Notes under the pieces: model-generated | What the model saw: the letters and a program-made list of their open reading frames with translations, nothing else | Database searches by the model: none | Told to the model about the DNA's origin: nothing | Source of the DNA: an uncultured Rikenellaceae bacterium | Lineage (GTDB): Bacteria; Bacteroidota; Bacteroidia; Bacteroidales; Rikenellaceae | Assembly (NCBI GenBank): GCA_944325305.1 | Contig: CALUZO010000003.1 | Coordinates: 29,934-93,933, forward strand | Direction of reading: 5' to 3' | Length of the DNA stretch: 64,000 bases | Translations under genes and position numbers: made by a program | Shown: positions 54,659 through 63,370 of the stretch, piece by piece | Layout: every line of letters begins with the position of its first letter | Numbering within the stretch: position 1 is the stretch's first letter

Positions 54659-57600
54659 TTATTCTACCGGTCGCGTAAGATTCACGGTATACACCGCAGG
54701 AGTAAGATCATCGCCGACCGTAGGAGTTACGGTAATGGTAAAGGTCTGAGGTGCGCCCGGTACGAGCTCAACCGGACCTGCCGGAGCGATATCAACCGTC
54801 GCAGTTGAAACACCAGCTGTCGCCGTGATTTCGGCAGTTTCTACATCAAAATTGCTATTCGTATAAGTGAGCGAATTGGGGCTGAAACCGGCAATAGTCT
54901 GTCCGTTCACTTCCAGATTGCTCAACCAGTTAGCTGCCATACGATATACCTGCACTTCATAAGACGCTTCTGCAACTCCATCAGCTGCAATTACGGTAAC
55001 CGTATAGTTTTCGTATGTTCCAGGAGCGATAGTGGCATCACCGGCTGGCAATACTGATATCTGTACCCTCGGATCAGCATCCGCAGCAATGGCATCTATA
55101 GTTACGCTCTCTGAAGCGTTGGAGACATAAGCTACATATCCCGTCATTACTTCCGGATTGAACCCAACTACAGGGGTCCCATTAACCATAAGGCTACCGA
55201 GCTGAGCATTGTCCGAAGCACGCAACGCCGTAATCTGGTAAGTCTTGACGGTAATCTGATCCTGTGCAGTGACCACGATGTTATATGTAACGGGAACACC
55301 AGGTACCAGAGGAACATTGGTCGGATCTATAGCCACTGAGACTCCCTCGTATGTCGATTCAGCCGTTGCTTCGATTGAGATTGTTTCTTGAGAGGACGGA
55401 AGCAGCACCGTGTATGCGAGTTTGTCTTTGTCAAATTCTTCGGTGAATGCAAAACCGCTGACACCAAGACTTGCAAGGTTAGCATTATTCGACAGTTCAC
55501 GAGTAACTTTAACGGTATAGGTCTGTTTAGTCACGCCATCCTGTGCGGTAACTTCCACAGTGAAAGGCGTTTCAACTCCAGCAACAAGTTGAGTCGGTCC
55601 TGCCGGCGACACGACTGCCTGAGCTACGGATGAAGAAGCGGCAGCTTTGATTTCGATACTTGCAATTTCAGTGGGTACCGTAAGTGTATAATCCAACACT
55701 GTCGGATCGAAACCGTCGATAAGTTTGTCTTCCTCGGCCCCGTCATTATACTGAAGTGTACTCAACGTAGCGTCAGTATCGGGAAGGCGGGTAACGTTGA
55801 TGGTATAACGATTGGTAGTCGTACCGTCTTCTGCCGTTACATCCACGTTGAAAGTCTTAACTTCTCCTACGACAAGTTCGACCTCTCCTTCCGGATCAAT
55901 AATCTGGGTCGCCGTAGGATAGTTATTTTCCGCCGTAATCGTCATTTTATCCACACTGAACGGAACCTCCAGGTTGTAGGCGAACTCTTCGGGATTGAAT
56001 TCCGGAACCATCTCGCCATTGTATTTCAGTTCTTTCAGGGTAGCGTCGGTCGATGGTATGCGAGTCACAACAACAGTATAGGTAAGCTGCTGGCCAGAGC
56101 CAGTCACAACGAACTGTTCCGACGAAGTGGTGATAGTGAACGTAACCGGAACGTTAACTTCCAACTCGGTAGCAACAGCAGGATTGATCTCTACTTCGGC
56201 ATAGAAATCCGTGCTTTCGGCCGTGATCAATGCGCTTGCCACATTACTTGGCACATTAATGTTAATAGGCTCGGTAGTCATGCTCGGGTCGAAGTTTTCG
56301 ATAGGCTCGCCGTTGAGCATTATTGCGCTCAAAGTCGCATCGTCGAGCGGCGGGGTATAGTTCCATGCGCTCCAGTTGAGTTCGCAGTTGGTATAGGTGT
56401 TCGTTTCATCCTCTTCACCTGTCACGAGAGTGGTTTCATCTGGTTCATACAGGTAAACTGCACGGCTCTGGTCGTATTTCTCTTGTCTTAAGCCCTTGTC
56501 AAGGTTGAATGTTATATCTGAGAACGAACATCCGGTGACGCTACCGGCAGCGCCTGTGCGGAATACGAAGCCGTTCTGAGAAGAGCATGAATAAGCAGCT
56601 GCCAGTTTTTCTTCTTCAGTGCCTTCGGTCTCGTCATATACTTTCTGTGCGTTGTAATTATTTCCCACAACAGTACAGTTCGAAAGATTTGCGGTTCCAC
56701 CTTCGAATACGTCAACGGCATTCTTGTTATAGTTCTTGAATGTACATCCTTCGGCATTCAGTATGCTGCCGCCCAATACCGTAACACAACGTCCGCTTTG
56801 CATACCATTGTGAGTAAATGGTGTATTTGCGATTCCATCGAATACCACATTTTCGAGTGAAAGTGTAACATTGCCGTCTACTGTCAATCCATCGACTGCT
56901 GCCGGGGCCGGAGAATTCTTGATCGTAAACTGCACATCTTTGACAGCGACTTCAATCGGAGTAGCTCCACCTTTGACAAATATGATAGGATTCTTGCCAT
57001 AGTAAGAACCTACTGAAGTAGTCTGGTCGACAGGATTTTCCGCATAAATAACGGTTTTGCCTTCTACGCCTTCTATGGTAATACCTTTTTCAACCACCAT
57101 GTTGTCGGCTTTGAACTCGCCGGCATACAATTTTATAGTACCGCCTTCAGGAACCATTGCGTAAGCTTCTGTAAGAGCTGTCGATGCATCCATAAGTCCT
57201 CCGGTAACAGGAGTGATTACATTGCCTTCGGCATCCTTGACAACGGCTACATACTGGTGGTCGTCACCGAACGGATTAGCCACGAAACGGCTTTGTTTAT
57301 TGGCTGCCACTTCGAATTCCGGAACAACGGTTTCAAGATCGGCTATTTCGGCACCTTTCGAGAAATATTTGATTGTCAACGTCGTGAGAACGTCGTCGTC
57401 AGGATTTTCATTTTTATAAGTCGGGAGCAGATAGTCAAAAGTTATGAGTTGCAGGTCGGTATATTGCGAACCGCCGATATTGCCTTCGCTTTCGACCGGA
57501 TGGTTGATGTCGAGATTGTGACCGAATACCATATCCGATTCGTTGTAAACGGGACGCACCTTGCCTTCCACTACGTTGTATTGCATAACGACTGTTCCGG

Positions 57601-58333
57601 CCGGATAAGTAACGGTTACGCTATCGGGCACCTGAATACCGGCGGCAGCCAGCCTGTCGGCGTCCATATTCTTACCGTATACGGCGAAACGGCCCAACGG
57701 TCTCTTGAGGGCGATTGCACCGCTTGTGCTGGTATCTCCCAACAAGTCGATAGACGTTGTTCCGCAATATGCGTCACGGAGCATGCGGCGTCCACCCATG
57801 GTGAACCATTCGCCCTTGTCATCGAAATAGTCAGCTTTGGCATCCATTTCGGCCAACGATGTTTGTGCTCCCCAGAAATAACCCGGAAGTTCGCCAAGAT
57901 CGCAACTCGGATCGATATAACCGTTTCCTATTGGCGACGGTTCGGCTTCGGGGAACAAAGATTTGGGTATAAAGTCGGCCCACACAGCAATATTATAGTA
58001 ATCTGCCATGAGCTGAACTCTGAAGTTCGTACCCGATTTTTCAGTAAAATCGACGTACCTTATATAACGGCCGAAGATATTGCCCGAAAGATCGTAAACC
58101 TCCATGACATATCGGAGCAGGACCTCTTCAGGATTAACCTGGGTCAAGGCGCCTTTTTCCATATCATAACGCGAAAATCCTTCCGGAACTGCTGTGCCGA
58201 ATTCGTAAATCACCGTCTCCCCTTTTTCACGCGGTTCTTCTGATGGCACCGGATCTTTAGTACAAGACGCGAGGGCCACTATGACCGCACCTGCATAAAG
58301 AAGTAGCTTTTTCATGCTTGTATATTTTTTCAT
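54659..58333 (-). CDS. Large lipoprotein: Mfa2-like N-terminus, pectin-lyase-like middle, six cadherin-like repeats
   Basis: A 1,224-residue surface lipoprotein (signal to VALASC-TKD). The first 350 residues resemble the FimB/Mfa2-type fold of the neighbouring gene (NIAVWADF, ALKRPLGRFAVYG). Residues about 400-680 look like a right-handed beta-helix (GGTIKLYAGEFKADNMVVE, SILNAEGCTFKNYNKNAV). The rest is six cadherin-like beta-sandwich repeats, each opening with a D/N-A-L--L--NG pattern (DATLSAIMLNGEPIENFDPS, DATLKELKYNGEMVPEF, NAQLGSLMVNG, ANWLSNLEVNG). It would extend far from the cell. The start may also be the ATG six codons in (58315). Confidence 0.8.
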   Translation of the reverse strand: MKKYTSMKKLLLYAGAVIVALASCTKDPVPSEEPREKGETVIYEFGTAVPEGFSRYDMEKGALTQVNPEEVLLRYVMEVYDLSGNIFGRYIRYVDFTEKSGTNFRVQLMADYYNIAVWADFIPKSLFPEAEPSPIGNGYIDPSCDLGELPGYFWGAQTSLAEMDAKADYFDDKGEWFTMGGRRMLRDAYCGTTSIDLLGDTSTSGAIALKRPLGRFAVYGKNMDADRLAAAGIQVPDSVTVTYPAGTVVMQYNVVEGKVRPVYNESDMVFGHNLDINHPVESEGNIGGSQYTDLQLITFDYLLPTYKNENPDDDVLTTLTIKYFSKGAEIADLETVVPEFEVAANKQSRFVANPFGDDHQYVAVVKDAEGNVITPVTGGLMDASTALTEAYAMVPEGGTIKLYAGEFKADNMVVEKGITIEGVEGKTVIYAENPVDQTTSVGSYYGKNPIIFVKGGATPIEVAVKDVQFTIKNSPAPAAVDGLTVDGNVTLSLENVVFDGIANTPFTHNGMQSGRCVTVLGGSILNAEGCTFKNYNKNAVDVFEGGTANLSNCTVVGNNYNAQKVYDETEGTEEEKLAAAYSCSSQNGFVFRTGAAGSVTGCSFSDITFNLDKGLRQEKYDQSRAVYLYEPDETTLVTGEEDETNTYTNCELNWSAWNYTPPLDDATLSAIMLNGEPIENFDPSMTTEPININVPSNVASALITAESTDFYAEVEINPAVATELEVNVPVTFTITTSSEQFVVTGSGQQLTYTVVVTRIPSTDATLKELKYNGEMVPEFNPEEFAYNLEVPFSVDKMTITAENNYPTATQIIDPEGEVELVVGEVKTFNVDVTAEDGTTTNRYTINVTRLPDTDATLSTLQYNDGAEEDKLIDGFDPTVLDYTLTVPTEIASIEIKAAASSSVAQAVVSPAGPTQLVAGVETPFTVEVTAQDGVTKQTYTVKVTRELSNNANLASLGVSGFAFTEEFDKDKLAYTVLLPSSQETISIEATAESTYEGVSVAIDPTNVPLVPGVPVTYNIVVTAQDQITVKTYQITALRASDNAQLGSLMVNGTPVVGFNPEVMTGYVAYVSNASESVTIDAIAADADPRVQISVLPAGDATIAPGTYENYTVTVIAADGVAEASYEVQVYRMAANWLSNLEVNGQTIAGFSPNSLTYTNSNFDVETAEITATAGVSTATVDIAPAGPVELVPGAPQTFTITVTPTVGDDLTPAVYTVNLTRPVE

Positions 58334-58360
58334 TTTTCTTTTTTTGGAATTTTGGGCATA

Positions 58361-58400
58361 AAACGGCAGACACCCTAACATAGGCTGCCGACCGTTTTTT
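58361..58400 (-). terminator. Hairpin between the Mfa2-like gene and the cadherin-like gene
   Basis: CGGCAG (58364-58369) pairs with CTGCCG (58385-58390), followed on the minus strand by TTTTATG. It could terminate or attenuate transcription into the large gene; the T-run is short. Confidence 0.5.
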
Positions 58401-58408
58401 TGCATGAA

Positions 58409-59641
58409 TTAGATTTCGATCGGATTGCCTTTTTCGTCGAAATCGTCGTAAATGGTGATTCCGTTTTCATCACTGCCGTTTTCCCACTCTTTAAACAGGA
58501 ACGGCCCTCTGAAAAAGGTTTCCTTATTACGTTCCAGCGGCAATTCGCTTATCTTGATCGCCCTCAAAGGTGTATTCATAGGACCATAGACGGTGATCAT
58601 GACATCCTTGAGAGGTTCTCCGTCCGGATCGGCAAACGCATAGTCAAAGGTCAGGATCATCTCTTTCCCGTCTTCGGATATCACAGGATTTTGAGATTGA
58701 GATCCCGCCATATAATAATTATGTGACTGTTTCAATCCATCGTAAAATGCGCGGAAACCGTTCTCGAGAGCAACATCCTCAGAATAATCTCCTCCATAAT
58801 GTATCCTGACTTCCAACGGTTCCTTGGTTGCCTTGTATTCCTCTTCAGAAACGCTATTCTTATAATCCTCGAAATCAGTAGCTATCAGCGTATATTTGCC
58901 CAGGGCACGTTCTACGGAAGCTTCTATGGTAGTAGATGGATTATATTCATCTCCGAAAACGGTCAAATCTATATCCTGTATCGAGCTGAAGCCATCATAG
59001 TACTCGCGTTGATCGGCGACTTGCGCGGTGACGTCACGCAATCCGTACAAGTTGGCATCATACCTGTTACCTGGAGAATCTGTCGTGAAATATCGGTCGC
59101 CGCCACCACGGGTAGAGTAATCGGCCCAGATAATCACCTTGAATTTACTTCTGGTCAGACGTACGGTTTCAGAGAACACATACCTGTCTTCCTGTCCGTC
59201 TACCGGGATATGGTTAGTCGTAGTCCAAACATAACGCCCGTAACGCCTGTAAGAAACACCGGGCTCGGGTTCTGCAGGATTCTCTGCATCCGGGTTATCC
59301 ACAGAATCCTCTGAATCCGAAGGCTCTTCTGCATCCGGGTTATCCACAGAATCATCCGGATCGGAAGGAGTTACAGCAGTATTTGGTATTTCTTCCCAAA
59401 GTTCGACGACAAAACGAAACGGATAAGTCGGGAGAATCTCCGGAATCCCCTCTATCATTTCGCTTTGCTGGCTATAAGTTGCTGGATAATTTATGGACGG
59501 CAAATCATAGTTCAGGCTGTATTGGATATTGAAAGTCGTATTTACCTTCGTATCCCTCCTGTAACCGCTCTCTTCGCCACCGTCATTGCACCCGCTCAAT
59601 ACAAAGAGCATGGACAATGCCCACAAAGTTTTTCGCATCAT
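58409..59641 (-). CDS. Mfa2/FimB-like surface lipoprotein
   Basis: A 410-residue lipoprotein (signal to VLSGC-NDG). After an acidic Pro/Asp/Glu/Ser linker with two copies of a 45-bp repeat (DDSVDNPDAE twice), the main domain has KVIIWADYSTRGG, YFTTDSPGNRYDANLY and ERALGKYTLIATDF. These match the beginning of the large downstream lipoprotein, so the two genes look like a duplicated N-terminal domain. Mfa2/FimB proteins anchor and cap fimbriae in Bacteroidales; no obvious shaft subunit is adjacent, so pilus function is not shown. Confidence 0.7.
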   Translation of the reverse strand: MMRKTLWALSMLFVLSGCNDGGEESGYRRDTKVNTTFNIQYSLNYDLPSINYPATYSQQSEMIEGIPEILPTYPFRFVVELWEEIPNTAVTPSDPDDSVDNPDAEEPSDSEDSVDNPDAENPAEPEPGVSYRRYGRYVWTTTNHIPVDGQEDRYVFSETVRLTRSKFKVIIWADYSTRGGGDRYFTTDSPGNRYDANLYGLRDVTAQVADQREYYDGFSSIQDIDLTVFGDEYNPSTTIEASVERALGKYTLIATDFEDYKNSVSEEEYKATKEPLEVRIHYGGDYSEDVALENGFRAFYDGLKQSHNYYMAGSQSQNPVISEDGKEMILTFDYAFADPDGEPLKDVMITVYGPMNTPLRAIKISELPLERNKETFFRGPFLFKEWENGSDENGITIYDDFDEKGNPIEI

Positions 59642-60103
59642 ATCAGTGTAGTAGATTTAGGTTATATGTTTCTGTTTTTTGTGTTTGACTATATACTATT
59701 TTGGTTTCAATATAAACAGAATTTCCCCATCCTCCAATAAAAATTGCTTAAAAATTAACACAATCTGCCCCGAAAAGCGAAAATATCCGCAGCGGGATCA
59801 AATTACGGCACGGAAAACAAGAACTTCTGCAATAAAAAAACCTGGGCTTCTTTAGTAGTTTTTCATAGCAACCTTTCAAATGTAAGAAAATTCGTTGAAA
59901 AACAACAAAAATATTTTGTCCTGAATGTAAAAATGGTTAAAACCTTCTAATAATTCCTCAATTATTACAATTTTCGGGTTCTGCCGCAGCCCGACATACC
60001 GGAATTTTAGGTTTAACACAGTCGTTCGCACCGCAATATTAAACAATTGGGGGAACAACTTTCGTTATTCCCCCAATATGATACAAGACATAAAAGCATC
60101 TTG
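59642..60103. other. Intergenic region between the Mfa2-like gene and rplS
   Basis: About 460 AT-rich bases with no supported gene. The rplS terminator is at its right end. No full promoter for the Mfa2-like gene was found. Confidence 0.5.
60046..60077 (-). terminator. Terminator of rplS
   Basis: ATTGGGGGAA (60046-60055) pairs with TTCCCCCAAT (60068-60077); the minus strand continues TGTTTAATATT. It lies 27 bases past the stop. Confidence 0.75.
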
Positions 60104-60469
60104 TTACTTTGCTGCAACGAGCATGCGTTTTTCTTTGATGCGAGCCTTTTTGCCGGTAAGGTCGCGCAGATAGTAGATCCTTTTGCGGCGTACCACACCA
60201 CGTTTGTTCACTTCAATCGAATCGATGTGCGGCGAATAAAGCGGGAAAATACGTTCCACGCCCACGCCGTTCGAGATCTTGCGGATCGTAAACATTTTTG
60301 TCATGCCCGAACCCTTGATCTGGATAACTACACCTCGGAAGCTCTGTATACGCTCCTTGTTGCCTTCCACAATTTTGTAAGATACCGTTATGGTATCGCC
60401 GCTCTTAAAAGCCGGGACCTCTTTTTTGGTCCACATAGACTCCTGTGCGATCTTGATTAAGTTGTCCAT
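60104..60469 (-). CDS. rplS: 50S ribosomal protein L19
   Basis: A 121-residue subunit-interface protein. Family features: [67 protein letters not shown] end. The ATG at 60469 ([11 protein letters not shown]) matches the family; upstream extension is not conserved. A perfect TATCTTTG box is at 60547. Confidence 0.96.
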   Translation of the reverse strand: MDNLIKIAQESMWTKKEVPAFKSGDTITVSYKIVEGNKERIQSFRGVVIQIKGSGMTKMFTIRKISNGVGVERIFPLYSPHIDSIEVNKRGVVRRKRIYYLRDLTGKKARIKEKRMLVAAK

Positions 60470-60546
60470 TTCCCTGAAAATGTTTGATTTATGCGTGGAA
60501 CGTTGACGGCTCCTGCGTCCTGTCAAGAGGTTCCTGCGCGAGGTTG

Positions 60547-60554
60547 CAAAGATA
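60547..60554 (-). promoter_or_regulatory. Promoter -7 box of rplS
   Basis: TATCTTTG on the minus strand, 77 bases before the ATG, with a T-run but no TTG at about 20 bases upstream. Confidence 0.55.
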
Positions 60555-60740
60555 AGACATATTCCTTAAAAGAAAAAATATTGGTAAGAAAATACGCATA
60601 AAACAAGTATTATTTGGTTAGTTTATTTTTTTAGAATATATTAGCATCATCAAATATGTCGTTAAAGGGCCTTCCAAAGAGGCATATTGATATCAATACA
60701 GGCAGTTCTTAACTTTTTAATTAACTTAAAAGTAATGATT

Positions 60741-61373
60741 ATGAAGAAGATTTTTCTTTCTGCAGCCATGATGATTGCTGCAGTTTCTTTCGCAAGCGCA
60801 CAGTGGTTTGTGGGAGGTTCGGTAGGTTTCGGCCATAATGAACAGGGTTACGACATGTTCAACATCGGCGGTATTAATACTACGGACTTCTATGATGAAA
60901 GGGTAGAAACCACCTCTTTCAACATCGTTCCCAAGTTCGGTTACATCTTCGATGAAAGCTGGATGGTAGGTCTCGGTCTCGGATACTCCCACACCAAAAT
61001 CAAAGATGCGGCAAAACAAAACATGTACGGACTCAACCCCTACGTCCGCTATACTGCATGGCAGGTTGGACGCTTCTCACTCGCTTTCCAGGGTGATGTA
61101 ACAGGTTACATGGGCGACCTGAAGTATGATGGCGGCGGCAAAGACAAAATCAAAGCTGCTAGCGTTGGTATCTCTCCGGTAGTTCAGTTCGATCTTTCTT
61201 GCAATGTAATGCTCGAAAGCCGTTTCAACTTCGCAAGCATAGGTTGGGACTGGAGCATAGCTGAACACGATGGTGGTGCAAAAAGGAAAAACACTGGCTT
61301 CGGTTTTGGTGTAGACGCTGAAAATGCGTTCACTACTGGTGATATCGAAGTTGGTTTCATCGTTAAATTCTAA
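60741..61373 (+). CDS. Small outer-membrane beta-barrel protein
   Basis: A 210-residue barrel protein (signal to SFASAQ). Strands alternate through GGSVGFGHNEQ, NIVPKFGYIFDESWMVGLGLGYSHT, GLNPYVRYTAWQVGRFSLAFQGDVTGYM and SPVVQFDLSCNVMLESRFNFASIGWDWS, ending VGFIVKF with the terminal Phe expected for BAM recognition. Codon use suggests high expression. An ATG two codons earlier (60735) is possible. Function unknown. Confidence 0.85.
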   Translation: MKKIFLSAAMMIAAVSFASAQWFVGGSVGFGHNEQGYDMFNIGGINTTDFYDERVETTSFNIVPKFGYIFDESWMVGLGLGYSHTKIKDAAKQNMYGLNPYVRYTAWQVGRFSLAFQGDVTGYMGDLKYDGGGKDKIKAASVGISPVVQFDLSCNVMLESRFNFASIGWDWSIAEHDGGAKRKNTGFGFGVDAENAFTTGDIEVGFIVKF

Positions 61374-61396
61374 GGATAATCAATCCAAAGATACAA

Positions 61397-61430
61397 GGGA
61401 GCCGCCCGATGGGGCGGCTCCCTCTTTTTA
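61397..61430 (+). terminator. Terminator of the outer-membrane barrel gene
   Basis: GGGAGCCGCCC (61397-61407) pairs with GGGCGGCTCCC (61412-61422) around GATG, followed by TCTTTTTA. Confidence 0.92.
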
Positions 61431-61546
61431 TTCCCATTCCATCTGTCCTACCACATTTGACAGACCAGAAAACGACTCTTAGAATCCATCCGCCACATCA
61501 ATAAATTTCACAACCATCCGGTGGTATACATTTCCCGCTTTATGGC

Positions 61547-61554
61547 TATCTTTG
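61547..61554 (+). promoter_or_regulatory. Promoter -7 box directly before surE
   Basis: TATCTTTG, then five bases (CAGGT) and the surE ATG at 61560, so the start of transcription would be about at the ATG. No clear upstream TTG. Confidence 0.5.
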
Positions 61555-61559
61555 CAGGT

Positions 61560-62354
61560 ATGAAAAACGCAAAGAACGAAAAACCGCTTATTTTCCTCAC
61601 CAACGATGACGGTGTCGACGCCAAAGGACTTCATAGCATTATCGAATCAGTCCGCGAACTGGGCCAGGTGGTAGTTATTGCTCCCGAACGCCCTCACTCC
61701 GGAATGGCACACGCCATCACAATGTATTCTCCCCTCTACCTGAGGCCGGTACGCAAAGAACCAGACCTCGAAATATACGCATGCAGCGGCACTCCGGTAG
61801 ATTGTGTGAAAATGGCATATGACTATCTTTTGGCCGGTCGCCTTCCCGATCTTACCATTTCAGGGATCAATCATGGCTCCAACTCGGCCATCAGCATACT
61901 CTACTCCGGGACAATGGGTGCCGCTATCGAAGCGAGTTTCTATAACGTTCCTTCACTTGGGTTCTCCCTGCTCGACCACCATGCCGACGCCGATTTCTCG
62001 TCTGCGGTGGAATACGCCCGCCTAATCATAGACAAGGTCATGAACGGAGACATTGCGATGCCTCTCTGTCTGAACGTAAACATACCGGCAGTGCCGAAAG
62101 ACAAGATAAAAGGAATAAAGGTGTGCCGACAGAACCAAGGCTTTTGGCGCGAAGAGTTCGTAAGCCGGCAAGATCCCCGCGGCAAAGACTATTTCTGGCT
62201 TACCGGCGATTTCTACAACACGGAACCGGATGCCACAGATACCGACGAATGGGCTCTCGCAAACAATTACGTCTCGATAGTTCCGGTTCAGGTCGACATG
62301 ACCAACCATCGACAGGTAAAGGAATTAGGCCCCATATTCAACTCCGAGAAGTAA
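61560..62354 (+). CDS. surE: 5'/3'-nucleotidase SurE
   Basis: A metal-dependent nucleotidase (stationary-phase survival protein E). The 264-residue protein has FLTNDDGVDAKGL (metal-binding Asp-Asp), VVIAPERPHSGMAHAIT, SGTPVDCVKMA, SGINHGSNSAISILYSGTMGAA. The ATG at 61560 matches the family; the frame extends upstream without similarity. The start lies five bases past a perfect -7 box. Confidence 0.95.
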   Translation: MKNAKNEKPLIFLTNDDGVDAKGLHSIIESVRELGQVVVIAPERPHSGMAHAITMYSPLYLRPVRKEPDLEIYACSGTPVDCVKMAYDYLLAGRLPDLTISGINHGSNSAISILYSGTMGAAIEASFYNVPSLGFSLLDHHADADFSSAVEYARLIIDKVMNGDIAMPLCLNVNIPAVPKDKIKGIKVCRQNQGFWREEFVSRQDPRGKDYFWLTGDFYNTEPDATDTDEWALANNYVSIVPVQVDMTNHRQVKELGPIFNSEK

Positions 62355-62401
62355 TCAGAATCGACCATCTCGATAGGCAGACAAGTGGTCCGGACCAGAA
62401 A

Positions 62402-62445
62402 AATGGCATTCCCGCACATGTTTGAATATGTGCGGGAATGCCATT
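62402..62445. terminator. Shared terminator between surE and the flavin oxidase-like gene
   Basis: An 18-bp inverted repeat (62402-62419 with 62428-62445; AATGGCATTCCCGCACAT) with an 8-base loop between convergent genes. T-runs are short. Confidence 0.75.
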
Positions 62446-62481
62446 TGTAACCGATTACGAATAATTATTGCCGCGTCAACA

Positions 62482-62997
62482 TCATTCCTGCTGCAGGCGC
62501 TCCTGGGGCAAGCGAGCCGATCTTTTGCACTTGCCGCTGACAGCGTCTATTCTAAACCGGAGGATCGTTGTCCTCGCAAGCGAGACTCGTGCGTACTTTG
62601 CACCGGCATCCGCATAACCCGGAGAATATTTGGCTACCAACAGAGCCAAAGCCTTAAGTTTCGTATCTTCATCCTCGATGACCTCTATGCATCCGGACGC
62701 CATGACGCTCTCGTACAATGTAGAGAACTTGTCAGGGAGCACGTTGGTATGTCCGACCACGCAGAATGTAGCCCTGTTCGAACATTCGATCCGCCTAAGT
62801 TTTTCTCCCTCCGGGGCACAATGAAACCATATATCCTCGCCATCGAATACATAACTCAAGGGCACGCCATAACCGCTATTGTCATCTCCGCCAGCCAGAG
62901 CAAGAAATCCAAATTCTCCACCGGCCAGCAACTCCAGTGCCCTGCTCTCTTCGAGCAAACGATCCTGCCTCCGGACCTTAGTGATATCGTATCTCAT
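62482..62997 (-). CDS. Pyridoxamine 5'-phosphate oxidase-family (NimA-like) flavoprotein
   Basis: A 171-residue split-barrel protein. The N-terminus (MRYDITKVRRQDRLLEESRA) and the patterns GEFGFLALAG, GYGVPLSYVFDGEDIWFHCA, GEKLRRIECSNRATFCVVG and the C-terminal RVSLARTTILRFRIDAVSGKCK are typical of the NimA/nitroreductase-like FMN group. Members of this group include 5-nitroimidazole resistance proteins, but many relatives have unknown activity; no resistance claim can be made here. Confidence 0.8.
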   Translation of the reverse strand: MRYDITKVRRQDRLLEESRALELLAGGEFGFLALAGGDDNSGYGVPLSYVFDGEDIWFHCAPEGEKLRRIECSNRATFCVVGHTNVLPDKFSTLYESVMASGCIEVIEDEDTKLKALALLVAKYSPGYADAGAKYARVSLARTTILRFRIDAVSGKCKRSARLPQERLQQE

Positions 62998-63042
62998 CTC
63001 AAAGTTTTATGTAAAAATACACATAATAATCAAATAATGGCT

Positions 63043-63074
63043 TTGTCAAAGTTTTTTTATTCTTTGTATCTTTG
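63043..63074 (+). promoter_or_regulatory. Promoter of the 6S-like RNA
   Basis: TTG (63043-63045, part of TTTG), 21 bases, then TATCTTTG (63067-63074). Near-consensus. Confidence 0.7.
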
Positions 63075-63079
63075 TTTCG

Positions 63080-63322
63080 AAAACAATAAAAAGTGCCTAT
63101 GAAAAAACCTTAAAAATCCGACCCATTTTCATCCGGAGTACGTTCCGGGACATACATAAGAAGCGTTAGCTTTTATTCTTGCTTTCTGAAACTTCGACAA
63201 TTTCAAAGCCGCAAAGGGTAAAGTTAATGCTCACGCAATAGCGTGGGCTTTATCTATTATTATGCGGCAAAGGTAGTCGAAGACCTCAGAAAGCGAATAA
63301 AAGATATTGTCCCACGTTTTTT
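63080..63322 (+). ncRNA. 6S-like RNA (Bacteroidales-1 type)
   Basis: About 240 bases with no long reading frame, bounded by a near-consensus promoter and a T6 run (63317-63322). They fold into a long rod: CTTTTATTC (63170-63178) with GAATAAAAG (63295-63303); GCTTTCTGA (63181-63189) with TCAGAAAGC (63286-63294); CTTCGAC (63192-63198) with GTCGAAG (63276-63282); GCCGCA (63208-63213) with TGCGGC (63263-63268); GCTCACGC (63229-63236) with GCGTGGGC (63241-63248); and a closing GGGACA/TGTCCC pair (63147-63152 with 63308-63313). Paired arms broken by bulges recall 6S RNA, which imitates an open promoter and holds RNA polymerase; Bacteroidales-1 RNAs have been proposed to be 6S. The name is from memory of the family and was not searched. 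Confidence 0.72.
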
Positions 63323-63370
63323 ATGTCCATAACCCAACTAAACGAACCGCTGAGGGACAGGCAAAATATC

